Shown: positions 1-8,575, counted from the stretch's first letter. The stretch: 35,529 bases of DNA from an uncultured Merdimonas sp. (GCA_944375725.1 CALWAZ010000138.1:1-35529), one strand, 5' to 3'. Notes: a model not told the origin generated them from the sequence alone. Translations and numbers: made by a program.

Positions 1-1130
<1,130 letters not shown>

Positions 1131-1255
1131 CTACCCTTTTACTGTTGTATTTTGTGCTCTATCGTCACTCCGGAAAACCCGGAAGTTTCAAATAGCAAAC
1201 AAAAAAAGCGCACAAAAAACAAGCAAGCACACAACACAGATCCGTGCTTCTCTTT

Positions 1256-1304
1256 TTGACGCCTTTGTCAAGGCTATTATGGCACGCCTGTCACAAATTT
1301 GCAA
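1256..1304 (-). promoter_or_regulatory. gdhA promoter with downstream dyad
   Basis: On the minus strand a -35 TTGCAA (1299-1304) and a -10 CATAAT (1276-1281) are separated by 17 bp. Just downstream of the -10 lies an inverted repeat TTGAC-N6-GTCAA (1256-1271), placed where a repressor could block initiation. The regulator is not identifiable. The remaining leader down to the ATG is about 140 nt with no clear ORF. Confidence 0.55.
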
Positions 1305-1369
1305 GTATTTTTTTGCCGAAATCCAAAAAATTTTCTCGCAGATCCGCTGTCCGGATAAATTTTTGCGTT

Positions 1370-1810
1370 TCAGTCTCTCAGATAGCTCTTGAGACGCTCA
1401 ATATTTTTCTCTTCAAAGTCCATAATCTCCTCCGCCAGCTCGCAGTATTCCTTTCTGGCTCCCTTATTTGCCTTCAGCGCCTTCATCAGATCCGTAATTC
1501 CTTTCGCGTTTCCCTCAATCATCAGCTCCGCCAGATGCTCTGTGCTGGTGTTCAGAAGCGTGCTGGCCTGAATTGATGTCCACAGCTTCGCTTTCCCCGC
1601 CGGAGACGCCTGCTCCGGCCGTCTGCTGGCTTCCCGGATTCTGTCCGTCACCTTGTCTTCCAGCGTAAGAAAACGGACAGCCTGACGGTTCAGATCCAGC
1701 GCCAGATCCTCGTCATATACCTTGCCGATCACCGTATTGATCGTTTCCAGCCCTGTCTTTGTATTCCTGTAAGCCTCGTTTAATACAGCCAAATCCGCGC
1801 TTGTAAGCAT
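1370..1810 (-). CDS. Uncharacterised all-helical 146-residue protein
   Basis: I do not recognise a named family with certainty. The 146-residue sequence has no signal peptide or membrane segment. It is rich in charged residues and looks entirely helical: an N-terminal helix with LAVLNEAYRNTKTGLETI, a central conserved-looking LTLEDKVTDRIREAS, and a C-terminal amphipathic helix EIMDFEEKNIERLKSYL. The pattern resembles four-helix ferritin-like or spore-coat CotF-like bundles, but no metal-ligand ExxH pair is evident, so this is only a fold guess. The start at 1810 is supported by AGGAGG 8 nt upstream. The gene stands alone: the SH3 gene upstream ends in a strong terminator, and gdhA downstream has its own promoter. 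Confidence 0.75.
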   Translation of the reverse strand: MLTSADLAVLNEAYRNTKTGLETINTVIGKVYDEDLALDLNRQAVRFLTLEDKVTDRIREASRRPEQASPAGKAKLWTSIQASTLLNTSTEHLAELMIEGNAKGITDLMKALKANKGARKEYCELAEEIMDFEEKNIERLKSYLRD

Positions 1811-1981
1811 AAAAAATTCCTCCTGCCTGCTTGATTTCCGGCCGGCGCAAAGCTCTGTCCACCGGACGGTTCCTTATACTTCTGTCTCCAGAAACCACTC
1901 ATAGCATATGGAAATTCTTCTGTTTTATACATACAGCGCTCCCATCAGCCTTTCCTCTCTGCAAATCCATGCAGACAAAAC

Positions 1982-2020
1982 ACCGGCGCAGGGAAGCGGG
2001 AACCGCTTCTCCGCGCCGGT
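1982..2020 (-). terminator. Intrinsic terminator of the SH3-protein gene
   Basis: A long stem with a GAA-type loop: arms ACCGGCGC and GAAGCGG pair with CCGCTTC and GCGCCGGT, with one or two internal mismatches. On the minus strand it is followed by GTTTTGTC. It lies 27 bp past the stop of the SH3 gene. The rest of 1811-2046 shows no gene. Confidence 0.8.
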
Positions 2021-2046
2021 GCCGGCGTCACCATATTCTCTTTCTT

Positions 2047-3171
2047 TTACTCCAGATACTGAGTCATGCAGTAGCACTCTGTTCCATTGTAATTGATCTT
2101 GCTCCAGCCGCTGTCGTAGCTTTCAATCTGCGTCACATGCTCACCCTGGTAAGCCGTTCCCAAATACTCAGACTCTGTATTGGGCTCGGAACGCAGGCGG
2201 ACGCTCTCTGTAAACCGCGTCTCTCTGTTCTGGGCTGTGGCTGTGTTCTCCTCTGCAGGCTGTTCCTCTGCAGGCTGCTCTTCCGCAGGCTGTTCCTCCG
2301 CGGGCTGCTCCTCTGCAGGTTGCTCTTCCGCGGGCTGCTCCTCTGCAGGCTGCTCTTCCGCGGGCTGCTCCTCTGCAGGCTGTTCCTCTGTGGTCTCAGA
2401 ACTGGATTCCGCTATCCGCAGATACCGCTCTTCCTGCTCCGCCAGGTTCGCGTCGGCAGCTTTCGCCTCCTCGTATTTTACCCGTACCTCCTCGCGCAGA
2501 GCAAGCACGTCTTCCTCCTGAGCCATCTCTTCCACATACGCATTCAGCTCATCGCTGGCTTCCCCATTAAAAATCACGAGATTTCCCTCGTCATTTGTAT
2601 ATACATACAGCGCTGAAAGACCAGGCGCCGCTGTGTCAATCTGGGCAAATTTCAGCTCATAATATACAAATACCAGATAAGAGCCGTCCTCCAGCCCTTT
2701 CTTTGTATAGCAGGAAATATTCTGGTATCCCTCCACCAGATCTCTGGAGCGCAGAATCCGGTTCTGCTCCTCTTCGCTGGTAGTGTCCTCTACCGACGCC
2801 AGTCCTTCCATATCGCCGGCCGCCATGTAATTGTAATAATTCTGGATCAGCTCATTTACTTCCGGATAGGCATCCTGCTCCAGCGGATTGACATTTTCCG
2901 TGGCCGCCGCCTCAGCCGCTGCCGCGCCCGACACTACAGCTCCCTGCTGCTCCTCCCCCGCGCTCTGGGCTCCATCCGAAACATCAGAGGAAGCCGGGGC
3001 TGCCCCGCCGTCTCCGGCAGACGCTCCGCTGCCTGCCAGGCTGACTCCGGCAAAGACTACCAGGCAGAACGCCACACAGCCTACCGCCACCTGCCTCTTA
3101 TATTTTACAATCCAGTCACCAATCTTATCTTTACTGAATACTCCCTTCAGATTATCTGCAGAAAATTTCAT
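2047..3171 (-). CDS. Membrane-anchored SH3-domain protein with EEQPA stalk
   Basis: A 374-residue envelope protein. Residues 1-27 are basic and cytoplasmic, and a single membrane segment spans about 28-48. An Ala/Gly/Ser-rich linker follows to about residue 95, then a globular part (about 100-255) with an NTF2-like/tetratricopeptide-like feel. Residues 262-307 are nine EEQPA repeats, and the C-terminus (about 318-374) is a bacterial SH3 domain (VRLRSEPNTESEYLGTAYQG, GWSKI, GTECYCMTQYL). Bacterial SH3 domains often bind peptidoglycan peptides, so a wall-sensing or wall-binding role is inferred. No catalytic domain is visible. The ATG has AGGAGG 5 nt upstream. The upstream region holds phased direct repeats resembling WalR/PhoP sites, which fits a cell-wall stress gene. 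Confidence 0.85.
   Translation of the reverse strand: MKFSADNLKGVFSKDKIGDWIVKYKRQVAVGCVAFCLVVFAGVSLAGSGASAGDGGAAPASSDVSDGAQSAGEEQQGAVVSGAAAAEAAATENVNPLEQDAYPEVNELIQNYYNYMAAGDMEGLASVEDTTSEEEQNRILRSRDLVEGYQNISCYTKKGLEDGSYLVFVYYELKFAQIDTAAPGLSALYVYTNDEGNLVIFNGEASDELNAYVEEMAQEEDVLALREEVRVKYEEAKAADANLAEQEERYLRIAESSSETTEEQPAEEQPAEEQPAEEQPAEEQPAEEQPAEEQPAEEQPAEEQPAEENTATAQNRETRFTESVRLRSEPNTESEYLGTAYQGEHVTQIESYDSGWSKINYNGTECYCMTQYLE
2251..2385 (-). repeat. Nine tandem 15-bp units coding EEQPA
   Basis: Nine head-to-tail 15-bp copies without interruption, differing only at synonymous third positions (for example CTCTGCAGGCTGTTC against TTCCGCGGGCTGCTC on the plus strand). They encode an acidic, proline-containing stalk that lifts the SH3 domain from the membrane. 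Unit number is expected to vary between strains by slippage. The synonymous differences argue that most copies are not very recent. Confidence 0.95.
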
Positions 3172-3212
3172 ACATGCCTCCTGTCCTGATATCTATATAC
3201 TGAAAATATTTT

Positions 3213-3301
3213 TGTTTCGAATTTGTAACAATTTTGTAACAAACTTGATTGTAACAAACTTGCAGGAAAAAGGCAACCTTAAATTGTGACATTTTTGTGA
3301 A
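3213..3301. promoter_or_regulatory. Phased direct repeats, OmpR-family (WalR/PhoP-like) operator
   Basis: On the plus strand hexamers TGTTTC (3213), TGTAAC (3224) and TGTAAC (3235) are spaced exactly 11 bp start to start. A further TGTAAC lies at 3250, and a second 11-bp pair TGTGAC (3285) / TGTGAA (3296). TGTAAC-N5-TGTAAC matches the published WalR consensus TGTWAH-N5-TGTWAH. The three TGTAAC copies also sit inside the 9-bp palindrome TTGTAACAA. The cluster lies 42-130 bp upstream of the SH3-gene ATG (3171). A weak -10 TATATA sits between the two. Identity of the regulator is inferred. Confidence 0.5.
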
Positions 3302-3338
3302 CATTTCAGGGCAGATAAAATTTTTCTCACATTCTCTC

Positions 3339-4229
3339 TTATTTTTCTTTCATGGTAAGCTTCCCGGAATCGGGAGAATACAGATAGATATTGTCAGAAA
3401 GCACCTCTGTGCTGCGCACCTGGGTACGGTTGATATCACGGACCATGCTGATCAGTTCCCGCTCATCTGCCACCGCCGAGGCAGGAACCATAATGACCTC
3501 GTGAATGCTGCTGGGGAGCATGTAAAACGCCTCTCCAATCCGGTCCGCGCAGGACTTCAGGATACCATCATACAGAATGCAGGCTGCTCCCAGCGCCTTC
3601 TGCGAATTGGTCAGCACGTACATGGGTACTCCCACCTCCTCCGGCTCCTCCATTCCATCCGACAGCTCCCGGATGACCTCTGCCATGCTCTCCAGCCTGG
3701 CTGGAAGCAGCTTTGCCGTATTGGCTTTCGCGTCCCGGTACAGCTCGCTGCAGCTGACCTTCCATAGATTCATATGGCTGTTGTGAATCAGGACCGTGGC
3801 ATTTCCCACCGGCGTATCCGTCAAAAGGCAGTAAAATACAATCGCCAGGTCCAGAAACGGAAGATGGGGAACCTTCTTCAGCAGCTCCCGGTTTTTCTCC
3901 GCGTTCACAAGCTTATACACCACTGTGCTTCTCAATTTCCCGTAATCCGTAAAAAAATCTGTGTCAAATTTCTCTTCAAAGCTTGTATCCTCACAGCATT
4001 CCAGAATCTGATCGCAGATTCCTTTCAGTGAATGGCCGTCCAGATACTCCCGGTAATACGCGTCCATGTAAATGGTGGGCGCCACCTTCTGCCCCTGCCT
4101 CCGGATAGATAATCCGTCCATGATCACTCCGTTATTCTTTTCCAGCGGGAGAAGCTCCAGTTTCGTACCACAGGGCAGAGACTCCCGCAAAAACCCTGTG
4201 ACCGATCCTACAAATTCCTGATAATTCAT
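3339..4229 (-). CDS. DUF5688 family protein
   Basis: A 296-residue soluble protein of the DUF5688 family, common in Lachnospiraceae and of unknown function. Recognisable parts are the N-terminal LPCGTKLELLPLEKNNGVIMDGLSI, the central DFFTDYGKLRSTVVYKLVN and PFLDLAIVFYCLL, and the C-terminal IGEAFYMLPSSIHEVIMVPAS. There is no signal peptide, membrane helix or obvious catalytic motif. In family members elsewhere the gene is often a stand-alone cargo gene, and here too it has its own promoter and no co-oriented close neighbour. The ATG at 4229 has a modest AAGGGTG Shine-Dalgarno. No clear terminator is seen after the stop. Confidence 0.8.
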   Translation of the reverse strand: MNYQEFVGSVTGFLRESLPCGTKLELLPLEKNNGVIMDGLSIRRQGQKVAPTIYMDAYYREYLDGHSLKGICDQILECCEDTSFEEKFDTDFFTDYGKLRSTVVYKLVNAEKNRELLKKVPHLPFLDLAIVFYCLLTDTPVGNATVLIHNSHMNLWKVSCSELYRDAKANTAKLLPARLESMAEVIRELSDGMEEPEEVGVPMYVLTNSQKALGAACILYDGILKSCADRIGEAFYMLPSSIHEVIMVPASAVADERELISMVRDINRTQVRSTEVLSDNIYLYSPDSGKLTMKEK

Positions 4230-4313
4230 GTTTCACCCTTTCTTTCCATCATATTTTATTCTTTAAACTGGGGATTCCGGCAGCGAACTGCTGCCCGTAT
4301 AGAAGATGTTTTT

Positions 4314-4342
4314 ATTATACTGGAATATTTTCCCTTTTTCAA
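4314..4342 (-). promoter_or_regulatory. Sigma-A promoter of the DUF5688 gene
   Basis: Minus strand: -35 TTGAAA (4337-4342), 17-bp spacer, perfect -10 TATAAT (4314-4319). It stands back to back with the tRNA promoter. Confidence 0.75.
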
Positions 4343-4365
4343 GTATCTCTTTTAAAATTTTTTAC

Positions 4366-4394
4366 TTGCACATTTTTGTTTTTTGTTGTAGAAT
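4366..4394 (+). promoter_or_regulatory. Promoter of the tRNA-Arg gene
   Basis: Plus strand: -35 TTGCAC (4366-4371), 17-bp spacer, -10 TAGAAT (4389-4394), ending 18 bp before the mature tRNA. Confidence 0.7.
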
Positions 4395-4412
4395 ATCTCA
4401 AGTAGGCGTTAT

Positions 4413-4485
4413 GCATCTGTAGCTCAGTGGATAGAGCACTGGCCTCCGACGCCAGGTGCCGCTAGTTCGAATCTAGTCAGATGCA
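4413..4485 (+). tRNA. tRNA-Arg (anticodon CCG)
   Basis: A complete cloverleaf can be drawn: acceptor GCATCTG with CAGATGC, D stem GCTC/GAGC, anticodon stem CTGGC/GCCAG around loop CTCCGAC (anticodon CCG, decoding CGG), variable loop GTGCC, T stem GCTAG/CTAGT around TTCGAAT, and discriminator A. CCA is not encoded. It is a single-gene transcript with its own promoter and a strong terminator immediately after it. The downstream arm shows no duplicated 3' end, so there is no sign that an element has integrated here. Confidence 0.95.
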
Positions 4486-4627
4486 GACTGAAAACTCCGG
4501 ACTTCATCAACGTGAAGCCGGAGTTTTTTGTATCTTGTTTTTCATATATTTTCCTGCGCCGTTCTTTCTTTTCATAAAATCTGCCGCTGTATGCCCCATA
4601 AGGATACCGGTTCACATATCTCCCCAT
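4424..4627 (-). CDS. Candidate small ORF antisense to the tRNA (doubtful)
   Basis: Sixty-seven codons open with MGRYVNRYPYGAYSGRFYEK, a basic, Tyr/Arg-rich start, and an ATG preceded by AAGGAG at 5 nt. That ribosome-binding site is better than expected by chance. However, codons from about 36 on run through the tRNA terminator hairpin and then antisense to the tRNA, so the C-terminal half is unlikely to be under protein selection. It could be the surviving 5' end of a small gene. The efp terminator ends 16 bp upstream, so it would depend on read-through or an unseen promoter. Confidence 0.2.
   Translation of the reverse strand: MGRYVNRYPYGAYSGRFYEKKERRRKIYEKQDTKNSGFTLMKSGVFSLHLTRFELAAPGVGGQCSIH
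4491..4526 (+). terminator. tRNA-Arg terminator
   Basis: AAAACTCCGG and CTTCA (with a bulged A at 4501) pair with TGAAG and CCGGAGTTTT around TCAACG, followed by a T run. The A/T flanks make it usable in both directions. Confidence 0.85.
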
Positions 4628-4643
4628 TACTTCTCCTTTTCAA

Positions 4644-4707
4644 AAAAGACTGCCACACTCAGCCCCGGTGTCCAATTCCTGCCGGTAAGCTTGTGAAGCA
4701 GTCTTTT
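4644..4707 (-). terminator. Probable efp terminator with large loop
   Basis: AAAAGACTGC (4644-4653) pairs perfectly with GCAGTCTTTT (4698-4707). On the minus strand the stem is followed by TTTTTTG. The 44-nt apical part can fold further through its two CCGG segments. It lies 34 bp past the efp stop. Confidence 0.6.
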
Positions 4708-4741
4708 CAAAGCCACTCTGTTATCTCATCAGATTATACGC

Positions 4742-5299
4742 TTATACTCTGGACAGATACTCTCCTGTACGGGTATCGATCTTGATCTTGTCTCCCTGAT
4801 TTACGAACAGCGGTACATATACAACAGCTCCTGTCTCTACAGTAGCCGGCTTGGTAGCTCCGGTAGCGGTGTCGCCCTTGAAGCCCGGCTCTGTATCCGT
4901 GATCTCCAGCTCTACGAAGAGAGGAGCCTCTACTGCGAATACATTTCCGTTGTAGGAACATACCTTAACCATCTCATTCTCTTTTACAAACTTCAGAGAA
5001 TCGCCGATATCATCCTTGTTCAGAGCAATCTGATCGAAGTTCTCAGTGTTCATGAAGTAGTACAGATCTCCGTCGTTGTACAGATACTGCATCTCCACAC
5101 GGTCGATTCTGGCCTGGGGGAACTTCTCAGTGGGGCGGAAGGTCTTCTCTACCACGCCTCCATTGATGATATTTTTAAGCTTCGTTCTTACGAAAGCTGC
5201 GCCTTTACCCGGCTTTACATGCTGGAACTCCAGAATCTGATACACGTTTCCTTCAATTTCGAGCGTAACGCCGTTTCTAAAATCTCCTGCTGAAATCAT
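4742..5299 (-). CDS. efp: Elongation factor P
   Basis: Binds ribosomes stalled on polyproline between the P and E sites and promotes peptide-bond formation. At 185 residues it has the family's usual length. Domain I (KOW-like) holds Lys32 at the tip of KPGKGAAF, the residue modified in many species; domains II and III follow, with the typical [17 protein letters not shown] end. No modification genes (epmA/B-like, ymfI) are in the window. The ATG has AGGAGG 9 nt upstream. It is last in the nrdR to efp series but has its own promoter after a 135-bp gap, whose leader can form a 7-bp hairpin (5368-5391). The EEQPA-rich and proline-containing envelope proteins nearby are plausible clients only in a general sense. 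Confidence 0.97.
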   Translation of the reverse strand: MISAGDFRNGVTLEIEGNVYQILEFQHVKPGKGAAFVRTKLKNIINGGVVEKTFRPTEKFPQARIDRVEMQYLYNDGDLYYFMNTENFDQIALNKDDIGDSLKFVKENEMVKVCSYNGNVFAVEAPLFVELEITDTEPGFKGDTATGATKPATVETGAVVYVPLFVNQGDKIKIDTRTGEYLSRV

Positions 5300-5399
5300 T
5301 CTTAACTCTTCCTCCTATTGTTTTAAGCGCAGTCTTTCTTTCTTCTCTGCGCACACGATTTTGATCTGTAACTGGCCAAATCAGCAGTTACCTAAATTT

Positions 5400-5428
5400 A
5401 TTCTATAATAAAACCTCCGCTTTTTCAA
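5400..5428 (-). promoter_or_regulatory. Promoter of efp
   Basis: Minus strand: -35 TTGAAA (5423-5428), 17-bp spacer, -10 TAGAAT (5400-5405), located just past the peptidase stop codon. Confidence 0.65.
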
Positions 5429-5434
5429 GCCCTT

Positions 5435-6508
5435 TTATAGTTCTATAAGTTCCTTCGGTGAAGCTGTCAGATTCCGAATGCCGTTTTCTGTCAGAACAAT
5501 CATGTCTTCAATGCGGACTCCGCCAAATTCCGGAATATAAATTCCAGGCTCTACCGTCTCAATCATGCCGGGCACCAGCACAGTCTTTTCAGCCGTGGAA
5601 AGCCTGGGATTTTCATGAATCTCCAGTCCCACAGAATGGCCCAGCCCATGTCCGAAGTATTCTCCATATCCCGCCTTTTCAATCACAGACCGGGAGAGAT
5701 GGTCGCCCTCCGCTCCCGTCATGCCGGGACGAAGTCCCTCCAGAGCCGCCTGCTGGGCTTCCAGCACAATCTGATAAATTTCCTTCTGCCGGCCGCTGGC
5801 CTTTCCGATGACGACAGTTCTCGTCATATCAGAGCAGTAGCCCTGGTATTTGCAGCCGAAATCCATGGTCACAAAATCTCCCTTTTCCAGCTGTCTGCCG
5901 CCGGGAACCGCGTGAGGCATGGCGGAATGAAGGCCTGAAGCCACAATCGTGTCAAAGCTGGTTCCCTCCGCGCCGCGGCTTTTCATGAAATATTCCAGCT
6001 TCGCGGCCACCTGCAGCTCTGTCAGCCCGGGCCGCAGCTCATTTAAAATATAGGAAAAAGCCTCGTCTCCGATCTGCTCCGCCCGTTCCATCTTCTGCAG
6101 CTCATCCTCACTTTTTACGGCGCGGAAAGCGGAAACGGAATCCTCCAGCGCCTTCCAGTGCTCCGGCGCAAGCCCGGATTCCTTCTGAAGCCCGCACACG
6201 GTTCCGTACAGCAGGGCATCCTCTTCAAAGCCCAGCTCCCGAACCTGATCCTCCCGGATCAGTTCCGCCAGAAGCGCGCCATAGCCTCTGCCTTTGCCGA
6301 TGGTCCGCACCTCACAGCCTTTTCCTTCCTCCTGCGCCTGCAGGGTGTACCGGCTGTCTGTCAGAATTACGCCCCGGGTCCGGGATACGTAAAGATAACT
6401 CTCTGTTCCCACAAAGCCGCTCAGATAACGGATATTGGCCGGTCTCGCCACCAGGCCCGCGTCCAGCCCCCGTTCCTCCAGCAGTGTCTTCATCTGTTCC
6501 TGTCTCAT
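5435..6508 (-). CDS. Xaa-Pro aminopeptidase family (M24B) peptidase
   Basis: A 357-residue cytosolic dinuclear metallopeptidase of the short, creatinase/aminopeptidase-P type found next to efp in many Bacillota (B. subtilis YqhT-like). The N-terminal domain covers residues 1-130 and the pita-bread catalytic domain about 135-357. All five metal ligands are in place: Asp216 (TMDFG), Asp227 (CSDMTRT), His291 (HGLGH), Glu320 (VEPGIY) and Glu334 (VRIED). It should release N-terminal residues before proline, completing peptide turnover. It starts 3 bp after the transporter/phosphatase stop, indicating translational coupling. The exact substrate, dipeptide or longer, cannot be told from sequence. 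Confidence 0.93.
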   Translation of the reverse strand: MRQEQMKTLLEERGLDAGLVARPANIRYLSGFVGTESYLYVSRTRGVILTDSRYTLQAQEEGKGCEVRTIGKGRGYGALLAELIREDQVRELGFEEDALLYGTVCGLQKESGLAPEHWKALEDSVSAFRAVKSEDELQKMERAEQIGDEAFSYILNELRPGLTELQVAAKLEYFMKSRGAEGTSFDTIVASGLHSAMPHAVPGGRQLEKGDFVTMDFGCKYQGYCSDMTRTVVIGKASGRQKEIYQIVLEAQQAALEGLRPGMTGAEGDHLSRSVIEKAGYGEYFGHGLGHSVGLEIHENPRLSTAEKTVLVPGMIETVEPGIYIPEFGGVRIEDMIVLTENGIRNLTASPKELIEL

Positions 6509-6511
6509 ACC

Positions 6512-7906
6512 TCATCCTGTCCTTTCTTTTTTTTGCTTTCTCAGATAAAAAAACAACACTATTTTTTCCAGATACCGTTTCAGCACAATCTGAATCTCTT
6601 CTCTGGGATTCATAGGCTTTACAAGAATCGAATAGATACCGGTCCGGTTGGCCCCCCACACATCGGTAAACAGCTGATCTCCAATGAAAAGCGTATTGGA
6701 GCGGTCTGTGCCCATCCGTTTCATTCCCTCTTCATACCCCCGGCGGCTGGGCTTACCGGCCTTATAGACATACGGAGTCTTCATCGCTTCCGCAAAGGGT
6801 GTCACACGGGGCTCTTTGTTGTTGGAAATCAGGCATGTGTGAAAGCCAGTCTCATGAAGCTTCCGGAAGAGCTCTACGCTCTGGGCGGTAGCAGGGGCAT
6901 CATGGGGAACCAGCGTATTATCAATATCAAAAAGAATTCCCCGGTATCCCTTCCGGTACAATTCCTCAAAATCAATCTCATAAGTAGAATTTCTGTATTC
7001 CTTCGGATAAAAGGCGCCGAACAGGGATCCTCTGTATTCCGATACCAGAATGCCTCCCACAATCAGCACTGCTCCTAGAAATCCCGCCCCGGTAATTTTT
7101 TCATCCAGCACAATGGCTGCCGCAATCATGGTAATAAAGGGATTCAGATAAATGTAATTGTTCGTATTTACCAGCCCAATCCGCTGGATCGCCATATTCC
7201 AGGCCACATAGCAAAGCGCGCTTCCCAGAATGCCCAGAAACAGCAGACAGAACAGGTTCTCCCCTTTCGCGAGAGGCGCAAGCGGAGGAAGGCCCTTCCC
7301 CCATAGCGCGAAGGGCGCCGTCACAAGTACTGCGTAAAACACCATTCTCCTTGTGAGAAACAGGCCGTTATATCTGCCCACAAAGCCCTTGAGCAGTACA
7401 GAATAGACGCCCCAGGACAATGCCGCCAGAATAGACAGAGCATCCCCCAGAGGATTCAGCTTCAGCACATAGGTCCCGTTGAACACCACAAGCACGACTC
7501 CTGCGATGGCAATTACAAATCCTGCCCAGATCCGTCTGGTCAGCTTCTCGTCCTTCGTGAAAAAATGGGCCAGAACAGCCGTGACGATAGGCGCCGCGGC
7601 CAGAATAATGCTGACATTGGAAGCCAGCGTGTAGGACAGAGCCGTATTTTCAAAAAAATAGTATAAGGTCACGCCCGAAAGAGACAGGGCAAAGATCCCG
7701 GCCTCCTCCTTCAGGCTCACCGGTTTCTCAATCTTCCGCGTCAGCAGCAGAAGCACCACCCACGCAAGAAAGAAGCGCATCAGCATAATCTGAAGCGCGT
7801 CATAATCCCGGAGAAGCGTCTTTGTGGCCACAAAGGTAGTTCCCCAGATCGTAATGGTAATCAGGGCGAGCAGATGTCCTGCCGCCCTGCTGTTTTTTCC
7901 AGTCAT
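6512..7906 (-). CDS. EamA/DMT transporter fused to YqeG-type HAD phosphatase
   Basis: One uninterrupted 464-codon frame joins two families. Residues 1-293 are a ten-helix drug/metabolite-type permease with two EamA repeats (WGTTFVATK near the start, LSWGVYSVLLKG in repeat 2, ending LIVGGILVSEYRG). Residues 294-464 are a full-length YqeG-like HAD subclass IIIA phosphatase (FYPKEYRNSTYEIDFEELY at its start). Its motif I is DIDNT (327-331), motif II Ser361 in SNN, motif III Lys385 and motif IV GDQLFTD (409-415), so the phosphatase looks active. No ATG, GTG or TTG with a ribosome-binding site occurs at the join (near 7027), so a separate phosphatase start is not visible. The gene sits 16 bp after nrdR and 3 bp before the peptidase, a place where stand-alone yqeG is expected. 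The transported substrate is unknown. Confidence 0.88.
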   Translation of the reverse strand: MTGKNSRAAGHLLALITITIWGTTFVATKTLLRDYDALQIMLMRFFLAWVVLLLLTRKIEKPVSLKEEAGIFALSLSGVTLYYFFENTALSYTLASNVSIILAAAPIVTAVLAHFFTKDEKLTRRIWAGFVIAIAGVVLVVFNGTYVLKLNPLGDALSILAALSWGVYSVLLKGFVGRYNGLFLTRRMVFYAVLVTAPFALWGKGLPPLAPLAKGENLFCLLFLGILGSALCYVAWNMAIQRIGLVNTNNYIYLNPFITMIAAAIVLDEKITGAGFLGAVLIVGGILVSEYRGSLFGAFYPKEYRNSTYEIDFEELYRKGYRGILFDIDNTLVPHDAPATAQSVELFRKLHETGFHTCLISNNKEPRVTPFAEAMKTPYVYKAGKPSRRGYEEGMKRMGTDRSNTLFIGDQLFTDVWGANRTGIYSILVKPMNPREEIQIVLKRYLEKIVLFFYLRKQKKERTG

Positions 7907-7922
7907 CCGATAGTTTCCTCTT

Positions 7923-8375
7923 TTACTTATCCAGCATCTTCTTCAGTTCGCTTAAGAAGGTATTCACATCCTTGAACTCCCTGTATACGGAAGCGAAACG
8001 GACATAGGCCACTGAATCCAGATCTTTCAGCCTGTCCATCACCATCTCACCGATGACGCTGCTGGGAATCTCCCGTTCCTCACGGTTGAAAATATCACTC
8101 TCAATGGTATCAATCATGGCATTGATGTCCTTTAAAGGCACCGGCCGCTTGTGGCAGGCGCGGAGAACGCCGTCCTCGATTTTGCTGCGATCGTAGGGTT
8201 CCCGGTTATTGTCCTTCTTTATTACAATCACAGGGATTGTCTCGATCTTTTCATAGGTGGTAAACCGCTTTCCGCAGGCGTCGCAGAGACGCCGTCTCCG
8301 GATGGAACAGTTGTCATCCGCCGGTCTCGAATCAATCACTCTGGTATTTTCCTGGCTGCAGAATGGGCACTTCAT
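7923..8375 (-). CDS. nrdR: Transcriptional repressor NrdR
   Basis: Represses ribonucleotide reductase genes in response to ATP/dATP. The 150 residues carry a zinc ribbon with CPFC (3-6) and CDAC (31-34), the basic stretch RRRRL, and an ATP-cone domain (about 49-139) beginning IPVIVIKKDNNREPYDRSKIEDG. Length and motif order are standard. The ATG is preceded by GGGAGG 6 nt away. It heads the series that continues with the transporter/phosphatase fusion, and in Clostridia it normally follows ylmC, which here is next door but divergent. No ribonucleotide reductase gene is in the window. Confidence 0.97.
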   Translation of the reverse strand: MKCPFCSQENTRVIDSRPADDNCSIRRRRLCDACGKRFTTYEKIETIPVIVIKKDNNREPYDRSKIEDGVLRACHKRPVPLKDINAMIDTIESDIFNREEREIPSSVIGEMVMDRLKDLDSVAYVRFASVYREFKDVNTFLSELKKMLDK

Positions 8376-8458
8376 AACATACCTCCCGTTTTGCTCTGTA
8401 TATCCTGTGTCTCCCGCACTCTCCGGGCTCCCGCTCTGGAAAGCCCGTTAATAAAAGT

Positions 8459-8488
8459 AGTATAGTACAGATTCCTCTTTTCTGTCAA
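8459..8488 (-). promoter_or_regulatory. Sigma-A promoter of the nrdR series
   Basis: Minus strand: perfect -35 TTGACA (8483-8488), 18-bp spacer, -10 TATACT (8459-8464). It probably drives nrdR, the fusion gene and the peptidase. Confidence 0.75.
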
Positions 8489-8575
8489 ATGATATTCACA
8501 GCTGTTTCTTCTTTCAGACGCGGCGTGAACCGCCGCTCTTCCGCATAGAATGTAAAAAAACAACGGAGCGTTTTT

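Noticed and set aside
2251..2385. CRISPR-like repeat array
   Set aside because: Fifteen-bp contiguous units without spacers, in frame inside a coding region.
4413..4530. tRNA as an integration site of a mobile element
   Set aside because: No duplicated tRNA end, integrase or foreign genes occur on either side.
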